Shown here: piece after piece, positions 1 through 5,117 of the stretch
Layout: every line of letters starts with the position of its first letter
How positions within the stretch are numbered: the stretch's first letter is position 1
Assembly: GCA_041612005.1 (NCBI GenBank)
Contig: JBFILW010000200.1
Span: 1 to 5,117 of the forward strand
Reading direction: 5' to 3'
Length of the DNA: 5,117 nucleotides
Source: JBFILW01 sp041612005
GTDB lineage: Bacteria; Gemmatimonadota; Gemmatimonadetes; Palauibacterales; Palauibacteraceae
Made by a program: the position numbers and the translations under genes
Notes under the pieces: generated by a model
The model's database searches: none
The model's input: only the letters and a program-made list of their open reading frames with translations
Told to the model about the DNA's origin: nothing

Positions 1-1521
1 CGCAACGCGATCCTTGGGGGAGTCGCGGCGTTCGGTCTCTGGGGCATCGTGGCCACGGTCTGGCTCGTCGTCTCCAGGCCGGACGAACCCGCGGTCGCCG
101 CCGGCACCGATGCCGTGGCAGGCAGCAAGAGCCAGGTGAAGTCGATCGCGGTTCTCGCCTTCGAGGACATGAGTCCCGAAGGGGACCAGGAGTACTTCAG
201 CGACGGAATCTCGGAAGAGATACTGGACGCTCTGGCCAAGGTGGGCGGCTTGCGCGTATCCGGCCGATCCTCGGCGTTTCAGTTCAAGGGCACCAGTCCC
301 GATCTCCGCGAAGTCGGGCGGCAGCTGGGCGTGGAGGCGGTACTCGAGGGAAGCGTTCGGAAAAGCGGGGATCAGCTGCGGATCGCTGCCCAGCTGGTGA
401 GCGCCGAGGACGGATTTCACCTGTGGTCGGACACATACGATCGGCAGTTGGCCGATGTGTTCGCGGTCCAGCAGGAGATCGCGCAGGCGATCGTCACCGC
501 CCTCGGCTTCGGAAAGGCGGCGACCCCGTCCGTCGGGACCGCGAGAGAGGAACGGATCGCCGCGCACGACTTCTACCTCCTCGGTCTTCACCGTTGGAAC
601 AACCGCGGAAGCGCGGAAGATCTCGAGGCGGCCCTAGCCCACTTCCAGCGCGCCGCGCAGGAGGACTCCCTTTTTGCGCGCGCCCATGCCGGCATGGCTC
701 TTATCTATACGGTATGGCCGCAATTCGATCCTCTCTATCCCGAGGCGGATGCGATCCGTCTCGGTAAGGAGGAAGCCGCCCGGGCCGCGGAGCTCGATCC
801 GACACTGGCTCAGCCCCATGCGGCTCTATGCCAGATGGCCACCTGGTACGAGTGGGAGTGGGCCGCGGCCGACGATCATTGCCGGAAAGCGATCGAGCTG
901 CGGCCCAACTACGCGACGGCGCACCAGTGGTACTCGGAGCTTCTTCTCAGGCTCGGCCGTGCGGAGGAGGGGCTCGCGGAAGCGAAGCTGGCGAAGCAGT
1001 TGGATCCTCTCTCGCCGATCCTATCGAACGCGATCGCGTGGTCCAACATTCAGCTTGGGGACTACGAAGCAGCCCTGGCGGCGAACGAGGACGTGTTGGA
1101 GCTCGCTCCCGACGCCTGGTACGCTACCTGGGAGGCCATCGTGGTCGGCTTCAACCTCAGGCGGGCTGAGGGTCTGGAGGAGGCGTTTCTGAAGTGGGCG
1201 GAGACTCCCGAGGATTCAACCCTCCACAGCGCCTTCGTTGAGTCCTTCCTCGAGGCGCCGTCGAACGAGGCGCGGCGGCAGGAAGCAGTTGAGATGGTTC
1301 CGGAACTGAGCTTGAACCTCCGAATCGATCCGATCCTGTACATGCTCCTGGGTGCGCCCGAGCGAGCTCTGGATGCACTTGAGGAGATGTCCGTCCAGAG
1401 AGATCAGCAACTTCCGCATTCGCTTCAGATGGCGGTCATGGTACCGCTCCGGTCGAATCCTCGCTTCCTGGCGCTGAAGCGGAAGACCGGCCTCGACCGT
1501 CCGCCCGCGGCCACGGACTGA
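1..1521 (+). CDS. Membrane-anchored FlgO/TolB-N-like domain protein with C-terminal TPR repeats (5' partial)
   Basis: The reading frame is open from the first base, so the gene starts upstream of the window. The in-frame GTG at 49 lies inside a hydrophobic helix and is unlikely to be the start. Numbering from the first codon in the window, codons 3-24 form a transmembrane segment, followed by a short linker. Codons 47-168 form a domain of the FlgO/TolB-N-like type, with family-typical DQEYFSDGISEEI (62-74), LEGSVRKSGDQLRI (115-128) and HLWSDTYDR (140-148). From about codon 190 the protein is a helical TPR array (for example around 200-236 and 259-390). It ends with a PLRSNPRFLALKRKTGL tail typical of the family. 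In relatives the missing N-terminus is a Ser/Thr kinase, a CadC-like winged helix or extra membrane helices, so the signalling role is inferred. The TPR part probably binds protein partners. The stop is TGA at 1519-1521. The next gene starts 39 bases later and is probably co-transcribed. Confidence 0.9.
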   Translation, partial: RNAILGGVAAFGLWGIVATVWLVVSRPDEPAVAAGTDAVAGSKSQVKSIAVLAFEDMSPEGDQEYFSDGISEEILDALAKVGGLRVSGRSSAFQFKGTSPDLREVGRQLGVEAVLEGSVRKSGDQLRIAAQLVSAEDGFHLWSDTYDRQLADVFAVQQEIAQAIVTALGFGKAATPSVGTAREERIAAHDFYLLGLHRWNNRGSAEDLEAALAHFQRAAQEDSLFARAHAGMALIYTVWPQFDPLYPEADAIRLGKEEAARAAELDPTLAQPHAALCQMATWYEWEWAAADDHCRKAIELRPNYATAHQWYSELLLRLGRAEEGLAEAKLAKQLDPLSPILSNAIAWSNIQLGDYEAALAANEDVLELAPDAWYATWEAIVVGFNLRRAEGLEEAFLKWAETPEDSTLHSAFVESFLEAPSNEARRQEAVEMVPELSLNLRIDPILYMLLGAPERALDALEEMSVQRDQQLPHSLQMAVMVPLRSNPRFLALKRKTGLDRPPAATD

Positions 1522-1547
1522 ACGCTGCCGAGAGACGACTCCCAGAA

Positions 1548-1560
1548 CGAGAGAATCTCG
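1548..1560 (+). promoter_or_regulatory. Small hairpin abutting the lipoprotein start codon
   Basis: CGAGA (1548-1552) and TCTCG (1556-1560) form a perfect 5-bp inverted repeat with a GAA loop, ending at the base before the ATG at 1561. The only Shine-Dalgarno-like purines (GAGAGA) lie inside the stem and loop. If the stem forms in the mRNA it could dampen initiation. It is short enough to be chance. CGAGAGA also occurs at 1529-1535. Confidence 0.25.
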
Positions 1561-1959
1561 ATGCTGCCCACACGATTCCTGATTTGCCTTCTCTGCGTCG
1601 GGACACTTGCCGCCTGCGAGGAAGACGATCCCCACAAATACCTGCTGTCGGCGAACGACCTGGCCGCGATCCAGCAGGCGCACTTCGCGTATCGTGACGG
1701 GTGGCGGGCCAACGACTCCGCCGCCGTCATGGCCGCTCTGACACCGGACGCTGTTTTGATCCCCCACCACGGTCATCCCGAGGTGGCGGGCGCCAGCGCG
1801 ATCCAGGAGTTCTGGTGGCCGCCCGATTCCCCACCTGCCGCGGTGACGGCCTTCGACACCAGCGCTGGCAACTTCTTGGAGATCACGCGCAAGCAAGAGA
1901 AGGGCGACTGGTTGATCAGTCACCGCATATGGAACGACCCGGTCGCCCAGATCGAGTAA
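1561..1959 (+). CDS. Small lipoprotein with an NTF2-like (SnoaL/DUF4440-type) domain, apparently shortened
   Basis: This is a 132-aa protein. Residues 1-19 form a lipoprotein signal: K/R-poor start with Arg5, hydrophobic core, and lipobox LAAC with Cys19. It should be lipidated and held in the envelope; Glu at +2 does not indicate inner-membrane retention by the E. coli Asp rule. Residues 33-86 follow the NTF2-like pattern: a first helix (LAAIQQAHFAYRDGWRANDS), then AVMAALTPDAVLIPHH, then the G-x-x-A-I-x-x-FWWP segment. The end (GNFLEITRKQ...GDWLISHRIWND, 103-126) matches the closing strands of DUF4440 proteins. Between Phe98 and Gly103 only a few residues replace the central strands that normally carry a GDLAYVRG-like motif and a loop. 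The fold may therefore be incomplete. Function is unknown; relatives range from enzymes to ligand-binding proteins. The start is ATG at 1561 with weak upstream purines. It probably shares a transcript with the TPR protein upstream. Confidence 0.8.
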   Translation: MLPTRFLICLLCVGTLAACEEDDPHKYLLSANDLAAIQQAHFAYRDGWRANDSAAVMAALTPDAVLIPHHGHPEVAGASAIQEFWWPPDSPPAAVTAFDTSAGNFLEITRKQEKGDWLISHRIWNDPVAQIE

Positions 1960-2147
1960 CGGCCCCGAACGCCGCCAATCGTTGCTTCACCGGTGTCAAA
2001 CAGACATCGCCACCGCAAGGGGAAGCGAAATCGAGACGGTGCGTGTTTCACAAAACGAGGTACCCATGCACCTTAGGGGTCGATTCGTTCGTAAGTCGAT
2101 GCGGAGCAAAGGCTTCGGTGCTATTTGGCGGCGGCTCGCCCGTGGCC

Positions 2148-2176
2148 TTGAGCGAATCGGACAAAGTCGCCATCTT
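2148..2176 (+). promoter_or_regulatory. Weak candidate promoter for the acidic secreted protein
   Basis: TTGAGC (2148-2153) resembles a -35 box, and 17 bases later CATCTT (2171-2176) is a poor -10 box (3 of 6 consensus bases). Transcription from here would begin near 2182, placing the inverted repeat at the very 5' end of the message. That geometry is the main reason to list it; the hexamers alone are weak. Confidence 0.25.
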
Positions 2177-2180
2177 TTAG

Positions 2181-2235
2181 GATTGCCGGTCAACCGGACC
2201 GGCAGCCAAATACTGCCGCTCGGTGGCCGGCAATC
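2181..2235 (+). promoter_or_regulatory. Nested inverted repeat (probable 5'-leader stem-loop)
   Basis: GATTGCCGG (2181-2189) is perfectly complementary to CCGGCAATC (2227-2235). Inside it, ACCG (2193-2196) can pair with CGGT (2221-2224), and CGGCAG (2200-2205) pairs with CTGCCG (2213-2218) around a 7-base loop. This gives one long interrupted hairpin of 55 bases ending 11 bases before the Shine-Dalgarno. No T-run follows, so it is not a standard terminator. It could protect the 5' end of the mRNA, act as a cis-regulatory element, or be a DNA operator. It matches no riboswitch class I recognise. Confidence 0.55.
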
Positions 2236-2246
2236 TGTCTCAATAG

Positions 2247-2252
2247 AGGAGG
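2247..2252 (+). promoter_or_regulatory. Strong Shine-Dalgarno of the acidic secreted protein
   Basis: AGGAGG at 2247-2252, four bases before ATG 2257, is a perfect anti-16S match and fixes the start codon. It is clearly stronger than the ribosome sites of the other genes in the window. Confidence 0.8.
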
Positions 2253-2256
2253 AACT

Positions 2257-2862
2257 ATGCGCGTTCGCACTTTCGCTCTCGCGCTCTTGGCATCGATGGT
2301 ATTCGCGCCCACGCTGCACGCGCAGGTGAGCGGGTCCGAAATTGTCGACAATTCGGAGACATTCCAGGATGCCCTGGTCAACGTTGTCGCCATTCCGATG
2401 ACCCAGGGCGAGATCGACTACTTGTTGGAGAACGTGGATGATGTCGTGTCATGGGCCGCAGCCAATCCCGAGGCCTGGGACTCCATCGACGAATCCGACG
2501 ACGGGCTACCTGCGATCAAGGCGTTAGGTGTGTGGGAGGCGACCGGCGTCTCGATGTCGCCGTTCATCGCGATCCTGCTGAAGACGCAGATTGCTCACCA
2601 GGTCAAGACGCAGGGCTTCACGGCAGAGCAGCTCAACTCCCAGATCGATCAGGCGGAGCAGATGATGGACTCCGGGGTGATCCCGGCCGAGCAGATGGCC
2701 GAGCTGGAGGAGCAGCTGGAATGGGGTCGGATGCTCGCCGTGGCGCTGGAGAACTACCCGGAGGAGAACCTGGCCCTGTATGACGCCAACGCCGAAGCGG
2801 TGGCCGCAGCGCTCGAGTCCTTCAACAACGCCTCAGATGGGGAGGGAGACGGCGGCAGCTAG
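2257..2862 (+). CDS. Secreted, highly acidic protein of unknown function
   Basis: This is a 201-aa protein I do not recognise. Residues 1-22 are a clear Sec signal peptide: Arg2 and Arg4, a hydrophobic core, and LHA before Gln23. There is no lipobox cysteine and no cysteine anywhere, so it should be a soluble periplasmic or secreted protein. By hand count the mature chain has about 34 Asp/Glu against 4 Lys/Arg, an extreme acidic bias. Residues from about 105 to 190 look mostly helical and rich in E, Q and M (AEQLNSQIDQAEQMM, AEQMAELEEQLEWG), with possible coiled-coil character. The tail is a low-complexity SDGEGDGGS. Trp65, Trp73, Trp93 and Trp155 may mark core positions. It has its own strong ribosome site, a structured leader and an intrinsic terminator, so it looks monocistronic and well expressed. 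Acidity could mean cation binding or salt adaptation; neither is shown. Confidence 0.85.
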   Translation: MRVRTFALALLASMVFAPTLHAQVSGSEIVDNSETFQDALVNVVAIPMTQGEIDYLLENVDDVVSWAAANPEAWDSIDESDDGLPAIKALGVWEATGVSMSPFIAILLKTQIAHQVKTQGFTAEQLNSQIDQAEQMMDSGVIPAEQMAELEEQLEWGRMLAVALENYPEENLALYDANAEAVAAALESFNNASDGEGDGGS

Positions 2863-2894
2863 AGCCAAGCCGCGCCCTTCCCGAATGGACGCTC

Positions 2895-2930
2895 AAGGCC
2901 GGGCGGTCAACAGCCGCCCGGCCTTTTGTT
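2895..2930 (+). terminator. Rho-independent terminator after the acidic secreted protein
   Basis: GGCCGGGCGG (2897-2906) pairs perfectly with CCGCCCGGCC (2914-2923) across a 7-base loop. AA (2895-2896) extends the stem into the T-run TTTTGTT (2924-2930). It lies 33 bases after the stop codon and ends the + strand transcript before the convergent methyltransferase gene. On the minus strand there is no T-run after the stem, so it is directional. Confidence 0.9.
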
Positions 2931-3089
2931 GTCTCCCAGCCTTGTTTCTCAGCGTGCGTGGCAAGGCGCGACCTCCGTGAAGATGGTCCAATCCACGTTG
3001 ACGTTAGGTGCTCACGCGCGCGATGTCTGTCAGGGGATACCGGCGAGTGCAAGTGGGGAAAAACCTCTCAAGCGGTGAGCCAGCATCCC

Positions 3090-3854
3090 TCAGCCGGCCC
3101 GGCTGGCGACCGCGACCAGGCGATCGGCCTCCGGGCCGTAAGCACTACCCAGAAAGTCTCCGTACAGCTCGACCGCATCGAAGCCCGCCGCCAGCAGCAT
3201 TTCGCGGAGCTCCTGGCCCGAATAGAGCCACAGTGCGAGGTGAAAACGACGGGTGTCGTCGTCGCCGACGAAAATCCACTCGGTCGCGATTCGGCTCCAG
3301 TCGTCGAATACCCGCCGTCGCTGAACCACGAGGTCACCGGTTGGACTCTCCTGCGCGTCGACGGCGACGAACTGCCGCGCCAGTACTTCCTTCCCGAGCA
3401 CGTCCAGGACCAGGCTGCCTCCCGGACGAAGGCTCTGACAGAAGTTCTCCAACACCCCGCGGTTGTCGGCGGCATCCTCGAAAAAACCGAAGGACGTGAA
3501 CAGGCTGAGGACCAGGTCGAAGGATTCCGGTCGCACGAAGGTGCGCATGTCAGACTCGACCCACTCGACGTCGACTCCGTCTCGCTCCGCCTGCTCGCGA
3601 GCCTTGTCGAGAAGGAATCCCGTCGCGTCGACACCCGTGACGCGGAAGCCCCGCTCCGCGAAGGCGAGAGAATGGCGACCCGGACCGCAGCACATGTCGA
3701 GCAGGTCCCCGGATTCACACCCGGAGAGCGCGATCATCTGCTCCGCCTCTTCGCCGGCGATGTCGAGTCTTCCGGCTTCGAACATGAACGGGAAAGAAAC
3801 CCGCCAGAAGTCCTCTTCCGAGAACCAGTCATGGTCGTGCTTATTCTCGATCAT
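3090..3854 (-). CDS. Class I SAM-dependent methyltransferase
   Basis: This is a 254-aa cytoplasmic protein with a Rossmann-type methyltransferase fold. SAM-binding motif I is LLDMCCGPGRH (51-61). Asp76 at the end of the second strand (FRVTGVDAT) should bind the ribose hydroxyls. ESDMRTF (100-106), with Asp102, should contact the adenine. FDLVLSLFTSFGFF (112-125) is the motif IV region, and LRPGGSLVLDV is the following strand. The C-terminus (YSGQELREMLLAAGFDAVELYGDFLG) is typical of Methyltransf_25/11-type small-molecule methyltransferases. The DWFSEEDFWRVSFPFMF N-terminus fits close relatives and supports the ATG at 3854, although no good Shine-Dalgarno precedes it. The substrate cannot be read from the sequence. 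The gene is convergent with the acidic protein and divergent from the peptidase, so it is probably monocistronic. No convincing terminator follows it. Confidence 0.92.
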   Translation of the reverse strand: MIENKHDHDWFSEEDFWRVSFPFMFEAGRLDIAGEEAEQMIALSGCESGDLLDMCCGPGRHSLAFAERGFRVTGVDATGFLLDKAREQAERDGVDVEWVESDMRTFVRPESFDLVLSLFTSFGFFEDAADNRGVLENFCQSLRPGGSLVLDVLGKEVLARQFVAVDAQESPTGDLVVQRRRVFDDWSRIATEWIFVGDDDTRRFHLALWLYSGQELREMLLAAGFDAVELYGDFLGSAYGPEADRLVAVASRAG

Positions 3855-3960
3855 CCGACAAGCTCGTACTGTTTGCTTGGCCCGACCCGTCCCGTCGATG
3901 CCAATATACTCTCCGGTACCAAAGGACCATGTCCGGAATCTACCAGCAATAAGGAATCAA
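3855..3960. promoter_or_regulatory. Divergent promoter region with overlapping -10 boxes
   Basis: This 106-base spacer must promote both flanking genes. The AT-rich patch at 3902-3910 reads TATACT on the + strand (3905-3910) and TATATT on the - strand (3908-3903), each 5 of 6 bases from the -10 consensus. Start sites would fall near 3917 (+) and 3896 (-), giving leaders of about 42-44 bases each way. Matching -35 boxes are poor on both strands. GGACCATGTCC (3924-3934) is a short palindrome that could be an operator or chance. Confidence 0.4.
3951..3955 (+). promoter_or_regulatory. Ribosome binding site deciding the M20 peptidase start
   Basis: AAGGA at 3951-3955, five bases before ATG 3961, favours that start over the in-frame ATG at 3997. 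The later ATG would give a more conventional signal-peptide length but has no comparable purine tract upstream. Confidence 0.6.
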
Positions 3961-5117
3961 ATGCCTGTTCCCAAGTACTCAACCGCCCCGAGCCTCATGA
4001 CCCGCATCATTCTTTTCGTCTTCTGCGCCGGTCTGCCCACCAGCTCCGCGTCCGCGCAGCAAGCCCTCACCGAGACCGAGCGCACGATCGTGGCCGCCGT
4101 CGATGCCGACGTCGAGTCAGGCCTGGAGCTTCTGGAGGCGGCCGTCAACATCAACAGCGGGTCGATGAACGCCGAAGGCGTCCGCGAGGTGGGACGCCTG
4201 TATCAGTTGAGACTGGACGCGCTCGGCTTCGAGACGCGCTGGGTGGACGGGACGCCGTTCGAGCGTGGCGGACATCTGGTCGCCGAGCGACCCGGAGATG
4301 GACCGACGGTCCTGTTGATCGGCCACCTCGACACGGTGTTCGAGCTCGACAGCCCCTTCCAGCGCTACGAGCTCCTCAACGACTCGACCGCCCGCGGTCC
4401 CGGCATCATCGACATGAAGGGCGGTGATGTGATCATCGTTCAGGCGCTCAAAGCGCTGGGCGCCGCCGGTGTGCTGTCCGACCTGCACATCATCGTTGTG
4501 ATGATCGGTGACGAGGAGAAGTCGGGCCGGCCCTTCTCCGTCTCGAGGCGGGATCTGACCGACGCGGCGGATGCGGCGGACGTGGCTCTCTCGTTCGAGA
4601 ACGGAGACGGCAATCCGGCGACGGCGGTCGTGTCACGCCGTGGTTACTCGGGCTGGACGCTGAGAGTGACCGGGCAGCCGGCCCACTCCTCCCAGGTGTT
4701 CCGGGAGGACATCGGGTACGGCGCCATCTACGAAGCGGCCCGCATTCTCACACGCTTCCAGGAGGAACTGGCCGGAGAGGAATACCTGACGTTCAACCCC
4801 GGAGTGGTCCTGGGCGGCACGAGCGTCGAGTTCGATCCGGCGCAGGCCCGTGGAGAAGCGTTCGGCAAGCAGAACGTTATCGCAGAGCACGCCGTCGCGT
4901 CCGGAGACCTTCGCATGATCTCGCTCGAACAGCGGGACCGGGCCCGCGATCGCATGCGAGCGATCGTGGCCGACCACCTGCCGCACACGAGCGCCGAGAT
5001 CGAGTTCACGGATGGCTATCCGCCCATGGAGCCGACGGCTGGCAACGAGCGCCTGTTGGGCATGCTGGACCAGGTGAGCCAGGACCTGGGCCAGGGTTCG
5101 GTGACGGCCGTGGATCC
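3961..5117 (+). CDS. Secreted M20-family zinc metallopeptidase, glutamate carboxypeptidase-like (3' partial)
   Basis: The frame is open from ATG 3961 to the window edge: 385 full codons plus two bases, so the end is missing. Residues 1-32 form a Sec signal peptide (Arg15, hydrophobic 16-25, ASA before Gln33), placing the enzyme in the periplasm or outside. The M20 di-zinc site is nearly complete: His122 and Asp124 in GHLDTV, bridging Asp151 in GPGIIDMKGG, Glu185 (general base) and Glu186 in GDEEKSGRP, and Glu213 in SFENGDG. The 34-residue gap from the bridging Asp to the catalytic Glu equals that of carboxypeptidase G2 (Asp141, Glu175). VVSRRGYSGWTLRVTGQPAH (about 223-242) begins the dimerisation domain. 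The final His zinc ligand lies beyond the window; perhaps 50-70 residues are missing. The family hydrolyses C-terminal Glu/Asp or other amide bonds; the substrate here is unknown. It has its own promoter region, divergent from the methyltransferase. Confidence 0.93.
   Translation, partial: MPVPKYSTAPSLMTRIILFVFCAGLPTSSASAQQALTETERTIVAAVDADVESGLELLEAAVNINSGSMNAEGVREVGRLYQLRLDALGFETRWVDGTPFERGGHLVAERPGDGPTVLLIGHLDTVFELDSPFQRYELLNDSTARGPGIIDMKGGDVIIVQALKALGAAGVLSDLHIIVVMIGDEEKSGRPFSVSRRDLTDAADAADVALSFENGDGNPATAVVSRRGYSGWTLRVTGQPAHSSQVFREDIGYGAIYEAARILTRFQEELAGEEYLTFNPGVVLGGTSVEFDPAQARGEAFGKQNVIAEHAVASGDLRMISLEQRDRARDRMRAIVADHLPHTSAEIEFTDGYPPMEPTAGNERLLGMLDQVSQDLGQGSVTAVD

Larger units (their letters stand above)
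1960..2256. other. Non-coding gap upstream of the acidic secreted protein
   Basis: About 300 bases hold no convincing gene. Open frames crossing it lack ribosome sites and show no recognisable protein motifs. No hairpin with a T-run follows the lipoprotein stop, so where the upstream transcript ends is unclear. The stretch around 2040-2130 is visibly less GC-rich than the flanking genes. CACCGGTG at 1988-1995 is an 8-bp palindrome. The right end carries a weak promoter-like pair, a nested inverted repeat and the ribosome site, listed separately. Confidence 0.7.

Noticed and set aside
1216..1923. A 235-codon minus-strand open frame across the TPR gene end and the lipoprotein gene
   Set aside because: It is antisense to two genes with recognisable motifs, lacks a domain of its own and has shadow-like composition.
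2011..2041. CACCGCAAGGGGAAG with a CACCG/CGGTG pairing, resembling part of a glycine riboswitch core
   Set aside because: The flanking GGAGAG and CTCTCAGG-type conserved segments and the GGACAG element are absent, and no glycine-related gene follows.
1982..2329. A 115-codon basic open frame filling the gap before the acidic protein
   Set aside because: It begins with TTG without a ribosome site, overlaps the signal peptide of the 2257 gene and runs through the inverted repeat. I see no family motif.
3059..3079. Possible minus-strand terminator after the methyltransferase (4-bp CTCA/TGAG stem, then a five-T run)
   Set aside because: The stem is too short and is separated from the T-run by three bases, so it is not convincing.
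3091..3105. CAGCCGG-C-CCGGCTG palindrome at the methyltransferase 3' end
   Set aside because: With a single central base it cannot form a normal hairpin. It is coding GC-rich sequence without a T-run.
2958..4427. A 489-codon open + strand frame antisense to the methyltransferase and running into the peptidase gene
   Set aside because: It lies opposite a clear methyltransferase and in another frame of the M20 gene. The translation is Arg/Pro/Gly-rich with no domain. It is a codon-bias shadow of high-GC genes.

Overview
The window is 5.1 kb of GC-rich bacterial chromosome with the usual high-GC third positions. Three proteins carry export signals: one lipobox and two Sec-type signal peptides ending in A-x-A-Q or H-A-Q. 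The gene types are a FlgO/TolB-N-like domain fused to TPRs behind a membrane helix, a DUF4440-like lipoprotein, and a secreted M20 peptidase of the glutamate-carboxypeptidase type. Together they suggest a Gram-negative soil or marine lineage such as Gemmatimonadota or Acidobacteriota. That is an inference from gene-family flavour; no phylogenetic marker is present.

Layout. 1-1521 (+): the C-terminal part of a membrane-anchored FlgO-like/TPR protein whose start lies before the window. 1561-1959 (+): a small lipoprotein with an NTF2-like (SnoaL/DUF4440) fold that seems to lack its middle, 39 bases downstream and probably in the same transcript. 1960-2256: a non-coding stretch ending in a nested inverted repeat and a near-perfect Shine-Dalgarno. 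2257-2862 (+): a secreted, extremely acidic 201-aa protein of unknown function, closed by a strong intrinsic terminator at 2895-2930. 3090-3854 (-): a class I SAM-dependent methyltransferase, convergent with the acidic protein. 3855-3960: a divergent promoter region. 3961-5117 (+): a signal-peptide-bearing M20 zinc peptidase that runs off the right edge.

There is no mobile element, CRISPR array, tRNA or rRNA, and no obvious multi-gene defence or biosynthetic system. The genes look like separate transcription units with no clear common pathway. The best candidate for something undescribed is the monocistronic acidic secreted protein with its structured leader. Next is the shortened NTF2-like lipoprotein. 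The rest is ordinary chromosomal content.
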